Assembly (NCBI GenBank): GCA_017509785.1
Contig: JAFWOT010000002.1
Coordinates: forward strand, 124,001-188,000
Direction of reading: 5' to 3'
Source of the DNA: Clostridia bacterium
GTDB taxonomy: Bacteria > Bacillota > Clostridia > Christensenellales > CAG-138
Length of the DNA: 64,000 bases
The notes beneath the pieces are model-generated. The model made no database searches. It was given only the letters and a program-made list of their open reading frames with translations, and was not told where the DNA came from. This document shows positions 7,811 through 16,510 of the stretch, piece by piece. The position numbers and the translations under genes were made by a program. Every line of letters starts with the position of its first letter. Position 1 is the stretch's first letter.

Positions 7811-8977
7811 TTAATTTTCTGTGTGCATGAAGAACTTCGGATCGAAGCGATACTTGCCCTTGCCCATGCCGGGGACGGGAGCAAGTATGCCGGTGGTCGA
7901 AAGCTTTTTCAAAAGCGTTGATGCGGGAGCGTGCGAAAGGCCAAGGACTTCCATTGCGTCTGCTCTTCCAAAGAAACGTGATAAGCCGAATGCGGAATAC
8001 AACTTCATCGCGTTTGCGGCCGATTTGCGGGTAAGGCCTGCGGCTGTCATTGCCTCAATGTCTCGTTTTTCAAGGTCAATGTCTTGTTTTTCAATCCCAA
8101 TGTCTTGTTTTTGGGCTTTTTCTTCAATGTTATCCAGCTTCCCCGAAATATGCATCGCTCTGTTTTTCAGAGGATTGTCCTCACCCAACAGCAGGTTCCT
8201 CAAAAACAGCTCAAGATATTTCGTGGTCTCATGCACGCCCTTTGCGAAGTTGTTATAGTTCGCACGGACCATCGCGTTGCGGAAATACCACGAGTGCTTT
8301 TCAAACAGATCGTTATTCACGTCAAAGCCGAGCGAACGAAGGTACAGGATGAAGAACACCGCCGTGGTGCGGGTGTTGCCCTCGCCGAAAACGTGTATCT
8401 GCCATAACCTTGAGATGAACATGGCGAGGTGCCGGATGACCTCGTCCATGGAGAGGCCCGAATAATCGAAGGACTTCTCCGTTGCAATATCGTATTCGAG
8501 CGTTGCGCGAAGCTCCGTCCGGCCGCCATATGTCACGGTGTCGCCGTCAAGCACCCATTCCTTCTTGGTAATGTTATAGGTACGAAGCTCACCTGCGTGC
8601 TTGTAAAGCCCGGTGAACAGCCTTTTGTGGATGGAGAGATACTGGGCGGGAGAGAGCGAGAAGCCCTTTTCGGATAGTATCTCGGATATGCGGGCTGCGA
8701 CCTTGTCGGCCTCCTCCGTGCGCGGCCGGTCTGACTTGCGGTCTGTTTGGTAATAATCCTCGATGAGCTTTGCCGCCTCGGAAACCGTTATCTCGCCCGA
8801 GACGTTCCTTGCGGCGGTCTCGTAAAGATAATCCGAAGCTTCAAGGCCATCCACGCGCTGCAGACCGATCGCGGTACGCCAAATATACGCACGCTCCTCC
8901 GCAGCGGGGCCGTGCGCTTTTTCATACTCCTCAAAGGGGTCCTTTTTCGGTGTGAGATCGTCGTCAAAATCGGTCAT
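7811..8977 (-). CDS. Fic-domain protein with N-terminal antitoxin-like segment
   Basis: 388 aa. Fic enzymes usually transfer AMP from ATP to a target hydroxyl. The core motif HVFGEGNTR is at residues 195-203 (consensus HxFxEGNxR); the second arginine of the family (RxxR) is alanine here (A206). Residues 34-75 resemble a VbhA-type antitoxin: 'AIGLQRVDGLEAS' followed by 'VSGEITVSEAAKLI'. The inhibitory SxxxEG motif would correspond to LQRVDG, with Asp instead of Glu. A coiled coil of heptads (KQDIxxE) lies at about residues 287-308, and a winged-helix-like domain ends the protein ('LGLSHAPASTLLKKLSTTGI'). It has its own promoter (9012-9040). Monocistronic, with no separate antitoxin gene. G+C is lower than neighbours, suggesting transfer. 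Confidence 0.9.
   Translation of the reverse strand: MTDFDDDLTPKKDPFEEYEKAHGPAAEERAYIWRTAIGLQRVDGLEASDYLYETAARNVSGEITVSEAAKLIEDYYQTDRKSDRPRTEEADKVAARISEILSEKGFSLSPAQYLSIHKRLFTGLYKHAGELRTYNITKKEWVLDGDTVTYGGRTELRATLEYDIATEKSFDYSGLSMDEVIRHLAMFISRLWQIHVFGEGNTRTTAVFFILYLRSLGFDVNNDLFEKHSWYFRNAMVRANYNNFAKGVHETTKYLELFLRNLLLGEDNPLKNRAMHISGKLDNIEEKAQKQDIGIEKQDIDLEKRDIEAMTAAGLTRKSAANAMKLYSAFGLSRFFGRADAMEVLGLSHAPASTLLKKLSTTGILAPVPGMGKGKYRFDPKFFMHTEN
8056..8118 (-). repeat. Three 21-bp tandem repeats inside fic
   Basis: Copies begin at 8056, 8077 and 8098, each containing CAATGTCT(C/T)GTTTTT. They encode successive heptads KRDIEAM, KQDIDLE and KQDIGIE of a coiled coil linking the Fic core to the C-terminal domain. 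Repeat number could vary by slippage. Confidence 0.9.
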
Positions 8978-9011
8978 TTTTCTAATATTCCTTTGGGTTT
9001 TTCACAATTTC

Positions 9012-9040
9012 ATTATACCACGAAGGAGCCTTACAGTCAA
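9012..9040 (-). promoter_or_regulatory. Promoter of fic
   Basis: Minus strand TTGACT (9040-9035), 17-base spacer, perfect TATAAT (9017-9012), 35 bases before the fic start. Confidence 0.85.
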
Positions 9041-9098
9041 CTGTTACGGCTGCCTTCGACTGCGATCCGATTCAAAATCAAATTACAGGAGGATCAAT

Positions 9099-9170
9099 AT
9101 GAATACAAACAAAACCAAAGAAACGATAAAAGAACTCGCTTCGCCATGCCTTTGCTGCGAGATGTATTGA
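9099..9170 (+). CDS. Very small Cys-containing peptide, unknown
   Basis: 23 codons with a near-ideal ribosome site: AGGAGG, 6 bases, ATG. The peptide has a polar Lys/Thr-rich front (MNTNKTKETIKEL) and a Cys-rich end (ASPCLCCEMY). No homologue is recognised. It could be a small secreted or modified peptide, or the surviving start of a longer gene; the sequence after the stop gives no continuation in the same frame. Lies between the fic promoter and the lysK terminator, on the opposite strand from both. The strong ribosome site is the main argument that it is translated. Confidence 0.35.
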   Translation: MNTNKTKETIKELASPCLCCEMY

Positions 9171-9213
9171 AGCGGGCATGCAGGCAAAGGTGCTCCAACA
9201 TCTGCCGGGCGTC

Positions 9214-9254
9214 AAAAGAAAAACAGCCCCGCGCTTTATCCGGCGTGGGGCTGC
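9214..9254 (-). terminator. Terminator of eno-lysK
   Basis: Minus strand hairpin AGCCCCACGCC/GGCGCGGGGCT-type stem followed by GTTTTTCTTTT, 13 bases after the lysK stop. Confidence 0.8.
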
Positions 9255-9266
9255 TGGTGTGTGAGG

Positions 9267-11294
9267 TCACTTTATCATCGTTCCGCAGGGGATCGTATCG
9301 TCGACGAAAACGACCCGGCAGCCGCAGGCGTTGTTGGTGCCGGCAAGGAGCATGCCGTTCGATTCGACGCCGGCGATCCTCGCGGGGGCGAGGTTGGCGA
9401 CGACTATGAGCTTTTTGCCGACGAGCTCCTCGGGAGTGTAGTACGCCTTTATCGAGGAGACGATGACGCGCTCGCCTTGCCCGTCGTCAAGGGTGATCTT
9501 GTAGCAGGAGTGGGACTTCCTGATCTCCTGGCACTTCAAGACCTTCGCGACGCGCAGATCGAGCTTCGCAAAATCGTCGATGGTTATCCCGGCCTTCACG
9601 GGCTCGACGGGATCGGGCTCGCCGTACTCGATCTTCTTCGCGGGGGCGGCGTTCTTCGCGGCCTCGGCCTCTGCCGCCTCGCGCTCGATGCGCTCCTCAT
9701 CCTCCGTCTTGGGGAAGGAGAAATCGAGCAGCTTCATATACGAATCCTTCTCGATGGCGTAGAGGAAGAGGTAGAGCCTCGGCCCGCGCTCCTTGTCTAT
9801 GAGCAGGCGGTACACGTTCCTGAAGAACGCGCCCTGAGCGGCCTTGAGCTGCTTCTCGTCCGCGCCGGCGAGCTGCTCCTTCGGTATGGCGTAGAGGAGG
9901 GTCTGCAGACCGTCGAGATCGTATCCGCCGGCCTTCAGCTCCTTATAGAGTCTGTCTATCTCGGCCTTTTCGCCCGCCTCGAGGGAATCGTAGACCTCGA
10001 AATTCCTCGTTGCGCGCAGGCGGTTTACGCTCTCGGGGGAGCAGTTCTCCAGCCAGTAACGGGCCTTGGGGAGCCTCTCGGCGAAGTCGGCCTCCTTATA
10101 GGGGGTGCCGACCTTCTCGAATACCTTTTCGAGCATCGGGATATTGAAATCGACTATTGAGCCGAACTGCACGAGCAGGCTCATCGGCACGGTCTCCGGG
10201 CGCCTGCCCTCTATGAGGCAGTCGTCGAAAACGACCTGCATGAACTCGTCGGACTTGCCGTCGAGGAAGTCCCTGTACTGCCTGTCGAACTCGAAATACT
10301 GGCGGAGTATGCCGTCGTCAAAGCAGAAATCGAAGGCCTTCGCGGGCTCCGTCTTGGCGTAGAGCCAGAGTATGAGCTCCGGGTCGTAGATCTTCAGGAG
10401 CGATCCCGGCGTGAGGTTGAGGCCGGAGGACGAGCTCATCTTGCCCGTCGTGCCCTTGATGCCGATGAATTCATAGCCGACGAAGAGCGGCGCCTCGCAG
10501 CCGAATATCTCGCGCGAGATGACGCGGCTCGTCTGGTAGCTGCCGGTGGGGGCGGCGTGATCCTTGCCGCCGGGTTCGAAATCGACTCCCTCGTACGCCC
10601 AGCGCATGGCCCAGTCGACCTTCCACGCGAGCTTGCAGTTGTGCTGATTTACGAAATCGAAATCGCCCTCATGCCCGCAGTCGCAGGTATAGTGCGCGTG
10701 CGTCCCGTCCTCGGAGAAGCGGGTGATGTGCGTGGTGTCGCGCCCGCAGACGGGGCAGTAGATGGCGACGGGGGAATACGCCTCGCGCTCGCCCTCCTTG
10801 GCGTCCTGCGTGCGGAAGCTGTCGAGTATGTCGAATATCTCGCGGCGGCAGCTTATGGCCTTCAGTATCTGTTCGGTGTACCTGCCGCTCTCGTACATCT
10901 CGGTCTGATGGCGGTAATCCATCGTTATGCCGAAGCCGAGCATCGCGGGCTCGAACTCCTTCTCGAAATGCTCCGCGTAGGTGGCGCAGCCGTCGTCAAA
11001 GGGGTTGGGCACGGCGGTATAGGGGCAGCCGATGTACTTCTCGTAACCTTCGGCTATCGCGGCGACGTTCGCGGGGACCTTGCGCATGCGGTCGTACTCG
11101 TCCCACGAGAAGAGCATTTTCGCCTTTTTGCCCATGTTTCGAAGGGCTTTGACGACGAACCAGCTCGTCGCAACGTCGCGGAAATTCCCGATATGAACGC
11201 TGCCCGAGGGGCTTATGCCGGCGGCGCAGACGTACTCGTCCTTGTCGGGGCGGCGCTCGATGATCTTCTTTGCGATCTCATATGACCAATGCAT
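9267..11294 (-). CDS. lysK: Class I lysyl-tRNA synthetase with C-terminal tRNA-binding (EMAP-type) domain
   Basis: 675 aa, cytoplasmic. Charges tRNA-Lys with lysine. Class I signatures: HIGN at residues 34-37 and KMSSS at 285-289. Two cysteine pairs (CPVC at 180-183, CDC at 204-206) form a probable zinc site. After the class I core (to about 530) comes an acidic/Ala-rich linker (about 545-565) and a C-terminal OB-fold of the Trbp111/MetG type starting 'IDDFAKLDLRVAKVLKCQEI' and ending near 'GCRVVFVDDTIP'. Most bacteria use the unrelated class II LysS, and the added tRNA-binding domain is more usual on MetRS, so the architecture is notable. Start has AAAGGAGG 7 bases upstream. Second gene after eno, 55 bases apart. 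Confidence 0.92.
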   Translation of the reverse strand: MHWSYEIAKKIIERRPDKDEYVCAAGISPSGSVHIGNFRDVATSWFVVKALRNMGKKAKMLFSWDEYDRMRKVPANVAAIAEGYEKYIGCPYTAVPNPFDDGCATYAEHFEKEFEPAMLGFGITMDYRHQTEMYESGRYTEQILKAISCRREIFDILDSFRTQDAKEGEREAYSPVAIYCPVCGRDTTHITRFSEDGTHAHYTCDCGHEGDFDFVNQHNCKLAWKVDWAMRWAYEGVDFEPGGKDHAAPTGSYQTSRVISREIFGCEAPLFVGYEFIGIKGTTGKMSSSSGLNLTPGSLLKIYDPELILWLYAKTEPAKAFDFCFDDGILRQYFEFDRQYRDFLDGKSDEFMQVVFDDCLIEGRRPETVPMSLLVQFGSIVDFNIPMLEKVFEKVGTPYKEADFAERLPKARYWLENCSPESVNRLRATRNFEVYDSLEAGEKAEIDRLYKELKAGGYDLDGLQTLLYAIPKEQLAGADEKQLKAAQGAFFRNVYRLLIDKERGPRLYLFLYAIEKDSYMKLLDFSFPKTEDEERIEREAAEAEAAKNAAPAKKIEYGEPDPVEPVKAGITIDDFAKLDLRVAKVLKCQEIRKSHSCYKITLDDGQGERVIVSSIKAYYTPEELVGKKLIVVANLAPARIAGVESNGMLLAGTNNACGCRVVFVDDTIPCGTMIK

Positions 11295-11349
11295 AAGGGT
11301 GCCTCCTTTATAAAGGGGATTTTGTTTCGATCCGGAAGCCTTTCGGCTT

Positions 11350-12657
<1,308 letters not shown>

Positions 12658-12735
12658 TCAGTGGTTTTTGCATTTTCGCCGGGCTTCCCGCCTCGGGAAG
12701 CTATCCGATGGGGACTGTCGACTAAATAACACTTT

Positions 12736-12765
12736 ATTATAACACGGGTGCGCGGCATTATGCAA
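12736..12765 (-). promoter_or_regulatory. Promoter of eno
   Basis: Minus strand TTGCAT (12765-12760), 18-base spacer, TATAAT (12741-12736); the leader to the eno start is about 90 bases. Confidence 0.7.
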
Positions 12766-12804
12766 CGGTTATTTTTGCGCGAAAAGCCGGCGGGCAACGG
12801 CGCG

Positions 12805-12840
12805 AAAAAGGGCGCGAAGGCAGTCCCCGCGCGCCCTTCG
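12805..12840 (-). terminator. Terminator of the DHHW gene
   Basis: Minus strand AAGGGCGCG / CGCGCCCTT stem followed by TTTTT, 10 bases after the stop codon at 12851. Confidence 0.75.
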
Positions 12841-12850
12841 TATCCGGGAC

Positions 12851-14221
12851 TTATTTTACTATCTTCGCTATCTGCCCGATCTTGCTGTTCGAGCTGATTA
12901 TCGCGAAATTGTTCGCGAAAACGAGATCCGTCGCGCCGACCTCGTTCGCAAGATCGATGACGTTCCCCTTCCAGTAGCGGTAGTCGATCTCGTAGATCTT
13001 GTGGTAATGATCGGCAAGCAGGGGCAGCAGCGCGTTGCCGAAGCTCTCCTTTATGATTATGAGCGTGCCGGAGGAGACGCTGTCGTTCGTGAACACGGTG
13101 AGCGGGTTGTCGCCGCCCGCAAAGCACATGTACCCCGCGACGTTCGATATGACGGGCTTCACGCGGCCGTTCCCGTTCTCGTCGTAAACGACCATCTCGA
13201 CGTCCCCCCTGGGGTAATAGGCGTAGACGTTCTCCTTGGGGAGCAGATCGTGGTCCTTGCCGCTGATGCTCCAGGCGGAGCCGAGGAAGCCGGAGAATCT
13301 GACCTCCCTGCGGTCGGTGAGCTTTATGTGGCTTATGCCCTTCGCGCGGCAGAAGGCGCGGTAGGCGTAATAGGCGCCGAGAGCCGTCCAATGGTGATCG
13401 GTGCGGAAGTAGACGAATTCGTCCCTGTGCAGGCGCAGATCGTGACAGCAGGCGACCTTCTTCACTTTGGAGTTCATGTAGGAGAAGGCGGTTTGGATCT
13501 TACTCTCGGTATCGACGTAGCCGGGGATCTTCGCGGCGATGTCGTCGGGCAGTATCACGCCGAACTTCGTCGGGATTATGAGCGAATAGACCCTCGTCTT
13601 CCCCGCGAGGGCGTCGGCGGCGCAGTTGATGAGCTCCGCGTATTTGCGCGCGGCGGAATCGACGTAGAAGCTCTGCTCATACGCGCAGTTGTCCACCTTG
13701 AAGAGGTTCACGTCCGAATAGAAGGAGTACCTGCCCGACTTGCTCGTGAGGCGCGGCACGGAATCATGCTCCGGCTGCGGATGATGCGGCGGCTCGACGT
13801 AGCCCGAGGAGGTGGGCTTGGGCGTGGCAGTGGGCTTCGGAGTCCCCGTGGGCTTCGGCGTCTTCGTCGGCTTGGGCGTGGGAGTGGCAGTGGGCTTAGG
13901 CGTCCTTGTGGGCGCGGGCGTATCCGTGGGCGCGGCTGTTGGCGCGGGCGTGGGTCTCGGCGTATCCGTCGGAGCCGCCGTCGGCTCCTCCGTCGGGACT
14001 TCGGTCGGGGCCTCGGTGGGAGCTTCGGTCGGCTCCTCCGTCGGGACCTCGGTGGGTTCCCCGGTCACCGCCTCCGTCGGCGCTTCGGTTACAGCCTCCG
14101 TCGGGTCGAGGGAGGCTTCGTTATAAGGGTGCGGCACGCAGGCGAAGGCCGTCGGTATCAGCATCAGGGCGCAGAGCGCGGCGCAGACCGTTCTGCGCAG
14201 CAGATAAAGTTTCAATTCCAT
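12851..14221 (-). CDS. Exported DHHW-family protein (AlgX/AlgJ-like SGNH fold) with Pro/Thr linker
   Basis: About 456 aa. Signal peptide at the N-terminus ending near 'LIPTAFAC', possibly a lipoprotein cleavage site. Then a long Pro/Thr linker (about residues 40-150; EPTEAPTE-, PKPT-type repeats) likely spanning the cell wall, and a catalytic domain of about 300 aa. The DHHW signature is in 'FRTDHHWTALG', and the conserved serine block is 'LIIIKESFGNALLPLL'. Family members act on the hydroxyls of surface polysaccharides (O-acetylation or its reversal); the substrate here is unknown. Start choice: ATG at 14221 has AAAGGAG only one base upstream, whereas a TTG at 14215 is 7 bases from it, so translation may really begin at the TTG. 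Own promoter at 14290-14318. Confidence 0.8.
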   Translation of the reverse strand: MELKLYLLRRTVCAALCALMLIPTAFACVPHPYNEASLDPTEAVTEAPTEAVTGEPTEVPTEEPTEAPTEAPTEVPTEEPTAAPTDTPRPTPAPTAAPTDTPAPTRTPKPTATPTPKPTKTPKPTGTPKPTATPKPTSSGYVEPPHHPQPEHDSVPRLTSKSGRYSFYSDVNLFKVDNCAYEQSFYVDSAARKYAELINCAADALAGKTRVYSLIIPTKFGVILPDDIAAKIPGYVDTESKIQTAFSYMNSKVKKVACCHDLRLHRDEFVYFRTDHHWTALGAYYAYRAFCRAKGISHIKLTDRREVRFSGFLGSAWSISGKDHDLLPKENVYAYYPRGDVEMVVYDENGNGRVKPVISNVAGYMCFAGGDNPLTVFTNDSVSSGTLIIIKESFGNALLPLLADHYHKIYEIDYRYWKGNVIDLANEVGATDLVFANNFAIISSNSKIGQIAKIVK

Positions 14222-14289
14222 ACTCCTTTCGGGCGTTCGCCCGTTCAAACGAAAGGACTCCCGAGGAGCCCGTTCGCGCGTTTTCGATA

Positions 14290-14318
14290 ATTTTAGCACC
14301 TTTTCGCGGCGGTGTAAA
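14290..14318 (-). promoter_or_regulatory. Promoter of the DHHW gene
   Basis: Minus strand TTTACA (14318-14313), 17-base spacer, TAAAAT (14295-14290). Confidence 0.7.
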
Positions 14319-14339
14319 TACCGCGCCGCAGGTAAAAAT

Positions 14340-14366
14340 CTGACAGGGGGACGGTTCTCTTGTCAG
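14340..14366. repeat. REP-like hairpin, copy 1
   Basis: 27 bases from CTGACAGGGGGACGG to TTGTCAG with inverted ends (CTGACA...TGTCAG). The same 27 bases recur at 34221-34247 with two changes, and 13 bases of it (GTCCCCCTGTCAG) recur at 15072-15084. The sequence style is that of short palindromes scattered in clostridial genomes and often linked to IS200-like transposases; none is encoded here. Confidence 0.7.
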
Positions 14367-14419
14367 GTACAAAAGTATTGACGACCCCATCGGAATATGT
14401 TAAAATGAAAAAAACGGTG
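14361..14419 (+). repeat. Promoter-containing 59-bp direct repeat, copy 1
   Basis: Identical over 59 bases to 15079-15137. Contains TTGACG (14378-14383), 17-base spacer, TAAAAT (14401-14406), so it is a duplicated promoter. The copies flank a 659-base segment holding two small genes. Copy 1 now drives the short open frame at 14442 and perhaps the gene at 14664. Confidence 0.9.
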
Positions 14420-14441
14420 GAGAACGAACGCTTCCGGTGTA

Positions 14442-14609
14442 ATGCAAAAGCGGTCTGCATCTGCATGTAGTAATGCAGAGATCATTGAGTTTACTGCTGC
14501 TTCGTCCGGTTATTATCGGCTTCAAGCAACTATCAATACCGGATCAACGCTAACTCAAACTGTAAAGATGAAACCGTCTATTGCTTGGATCATAGAACAG
14601 CGGCGGTGA
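14442..14609 (+). pseudogene. Short open frame, probable C-terminal fragment of a secreted protein
   Basis: 55 codons from an ATG without a ribosome site. The end of the peptide looks like real protein: 'AEIIEFTAASSGYYRLQAT' then 'TLTQTVKMKPSIAWIIEQRR'. The frame is blocked upstream by a stop within the duplicated promoter. Interpreted as the remains of a longer gene whose 5' part was lost when the 14.4-15.1 kb segment was rearranged. A free-standing small gene is the alternative. Confidence 0.3.
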
Positions 14610-14663
14610 CGCAGTTTAATTTGGCATCTTATTACAAATCCAAATTCGGAAGGAGCCTTTCTT

Positions 14664-15044
14664 GTGAAACGTCTGTTGATTATTTGCTTAGCCGTGATCG
14701 CTGCGGCAGGATGTATTATTGCTTTTGTCGTCGCTGCAAAGGAAGCCCGCAATATTCCCGCACTTTTTGCTCAGAGTGAAAAGATCGATCAGAAGATACT
14801 TGAGGAGTCGAGCCGAAAGGGTGATAAGTACCTTGTGATGATCACTGCGAACACAGAACCCGCCGATCCGGAATCCTTTATTGCTGAAAACGGCGTCGAC
14901 AGAGCCGATCTGGTCTCCTCCGATGAAAGCACCGGTACGATCATAGTTTACGCAACTCCCGAATTTATAGTGGAGTTGGCAGGATCGAACTATGTCGAAA
15001 GGATCCTGCCCTTCTTTGACGGAAAGGATAAGCCGGGCGATTGA
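14664..15044 (+). CDS. Small membrane-anchored exported protein, unknown function
   Basis: 126 aa from a GTG start with AAGGAG 8 bases upstream. One N-terminal membrane helix (residues about 4-24, 'LLIICLAVIAAAGCIIAFVV'), which may be an uncleaved anchor or a signal peptide (Cys17 is not in a good lipobox). The rest is a soluble domain of about 95 aa with alternating helix/strand character ('KYLVMITANTEPADPESF', 'GTIIVYATPEFIVELA') recalling ferredoxin-like or propeptide-inhibitor folds, but no family is recognised. It lies wholly inside the segment between the two promoter copies, and its G+C is lower than in neighbours. Confidence 0.6.
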   Translation: MKRLLIICLAVIAAAGCIIAFVVAAKEARNIPALFAQSEKIDQKILEESSRKGDKYLVMITANTEPADPESFIAENGVDRADLVSSDESTGTIIVYATPEFIVELAGSNYVERILPFFDGKDKPGD

Positions 15045-15078
15045 CCGATCGACCGATCGGCTGCAGCCGCCGTCCCCC

Positions 15079-15137
15079 TGTCAGGTACAAAAGTATTGAC
15101 GACCCCATCGGAATATGTTAAAATGAAAAAAACGGTG
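15079..15137 (+). repeat. Promoter-containing 59-bp direct repeat, copy 2
   Basis: Identical to 14361-14419. Its TTGACG (15096-15101) and TAAAAT (15119-15124) sit about 30 bases before the start codon at 15153, so this copy appears to be the original promoter of the 15153 gene. Confidence 0.9.
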
Positions 15138-15152
15138 AAGGAGGCTTGTCCC

Positions 15153-15665
15153 ATGAAAAAGGCGATCATCGCGGCTGTCGCCGTCGTGCTCATTGCCGCG
15201 GCCGTGTTCGCGCTCGTTATAATAAAGAAGCTCTCGTCCCCCGGCTATAACGCCTTCTGGGGCTGGAGGAGCTACGATTATTCCGGCGAATGCTTCATTT
15301 ACGATCCCGAAGCGGGGGAATTCCGCGAGCCCTCTTCGCTTGAGGTGAAGGCGAAGCTTTGCGGAAACGAAACGGTCTCCGACGCGGTCTTCCGCATACC
15401 CGGGCTCGTGGAGGCGGCGGACGGATTCAAGGGATACGCCGCGTACGGCGGGAACGGCGAGCTCTTCTACCGGCTCGTGAGGACGGATATTTCCGGTGAA
15501 GGAGCCGATCATACGCGGGGCGCGGAGGCGGTCCTTACCGATATGGGCTCCGGCTGCGCGATAGTCCGCATAGACGCCGCGGACGGCTCCGAGCTCTGGG
15601 CGCTTTACGGCTATGCGGATGAGGATTCCGCGCTTGCGGCGCTCACGGGATTCACGGCGCGATAA
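15153..15665 (+). CDS. Membrane-anchored exported protein, unknown function
   Basis: 170 aa. The ATG at 15153 is preferred over in-frame ATGs at 15096 and 15123 because it has AAGGAGG 7 bases upstream. One N-terminal membrane helix (about residues 3-24), then an extracellular domain of about 145 aa with no recognised family; features are 'YNAFWGWRSYDYSGECFIY' near the anchor, two cysteines (C42 and C64) that could form a disulfide, and 'AEAVLTDMGSGCAIVRI'. Stands alone behind the duplicated promoter and upstream of the rplJ promoter. Confidence 0.65.
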   Translation: MKKAIIAAVAVVLIAAAVFALVIIKKLSSPGYNAFWGWRSYDYSGECFIYDPEAGEFREPSSLEVKAKLCGNETVSDAVFRIPGLVEAADGFKGYAAYGGNGELFYRLVRTDISGEGADHTRGAEAVLTDMGSGCAIVRIDAADGSELWALYGYADEDSALAALTGFTAR

Positions 15666-15703
15666 GCCCTGAAATATATTGTGATCTGCGGGGGTTTTTG
15701 CGC

Positions 15704-15732
15704 TTGACAGGAGCCCCGCCGTATGGTATTCT
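15704..15732 (+). promoter_or_regulatory. Promoter of rplJL
   Basis: TTGACA (15704-15709), 17-base spacer, TATTCT (15727-15732). Confidence 0.75.
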
Positions 15733-15754
15733 GTGTTTTGGCAACAAAATATCC

Positions 15755-15895
15755 GCCGTAGACAGCCGGTGCTGAAAGGCGCAAGCCCGAAGCTTAATAT
15801 CCTGCCGAGGTGAAGATCATATAAACCATGGGGTTTTTGCCCATGGGATACAGAATTCTTCATTCCCCTGTCGAACGCGGCAAGGGGATATTTTA
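15755..15895 (+). promoter_or_regulatory. Ribosomal protein L10 leader (autoregulatory)
   Basis: The leader between the promoter and rplJ carries the recognisable L10-leader pattern: GTAGACAGCCGGTGCT, AGGCGCAAGCC, GAAGCTTAATATCCTGCCGAGG. This is the known binding site of the L10(L12)4 complex, which represses its own operon. Downstream, CATGGGG/CCCATG and CCCCTG...CAAGGGG followed by TATTTTATT form further hairpins that could act as the attenuator. Confidence 0.85.
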
Positions 15896-15922
15896 TTGTT
15901 AATCTAAAAGGAGGAAGAACAC

Positions 15923-16444
15923 ATGGCAAACGCTTCCATTCTTGCCCAGAAGGAACAGCTGGTAGCTGACCTCTCCGAGAAGCTGAAGAAGGCCCAGTCC
16001 GTCGTAATGTTCGATTACCGCGGCCTGACCGTCGCAGAGGTCACCGAGCTTCGCGCCCAGATGCGCAAGGCCGGCAACGAGTACGTTATCGTCAAGAACT
16101 CCATGGTAGAGCGCGCCTGCGACCTTATCGGCATCGACGAATCCGTTAAGGGTATGCTCAAGGGTCCGTCCGCTTTCGCCATCGGTTATGATGACGCCGT
16201 ATCTCCCGCCAAGATCCTGAAGGACACCGTCAAGAAGCTCAAGAAGTGCGAGATCAAGGGCGGCATCGTGAACGGTAAGGTCACGGACGCTGCGGGCATC
16301 GACGCTCTTGCTGAGCTGCCCCCCAAGGAGGTTCTCATCGCCCGTATGCTCGGCAGCATGATGAGCCCCATCAGCGGTCTTGCGATCGTTCTCGATCAGA
16401 TCGCGAAGAAGAACGGCGGAGAGACCGCCGAAGCCGCCGAATAA
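15923..16444 (+). CDS. rplJ: 50S ribosomal protein L10
   Basis: 173 aa, normal length. Base of the ribosomal L10-L12 stalk; binds 23S rRNA with L11 and anchors L7/L12 dimers through its C-terminal helix. Family features: 'SVVMFDYRGLTVAEVTELRA', 'NEYVIVKNSMVERA', 'LKGPSAFAIGYDDAVSPAKI'. AGGAGG site upstream of the ATG. Followed 66 bases later by rplL, as usual in bacteria, under control of the L10 leader. Confidence 0.97.
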   Translation: MANASILAQKEQLVADLSEKLKKAQSVVMFDYRGLTVAEVTELRAQMRKAGNEYVIVKNSMVERACDLIGIDESVKGMLKGPSAFAIGYDDAVSPAKILKDTVKKLKKCEIKGGIVNGKVTDAAGIDALAELPPKEVLIARMLGSMMSPISGLAIVLDQIAKKNGGETAEAAE

Positions 16445-16510
16445 TTTCGGCATGAAGGGGTATCCCCCCGCCAACACAAAAAACATCTATTCTATCAGGA
16501 GGAAATCATC

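Noticed and set aside
7807..7884. Extension of the tail-protein frame into fic
   Set aside because: It is the shadow of the fic 3' end in another frame; phage-like sequence starts only after the fic stop.
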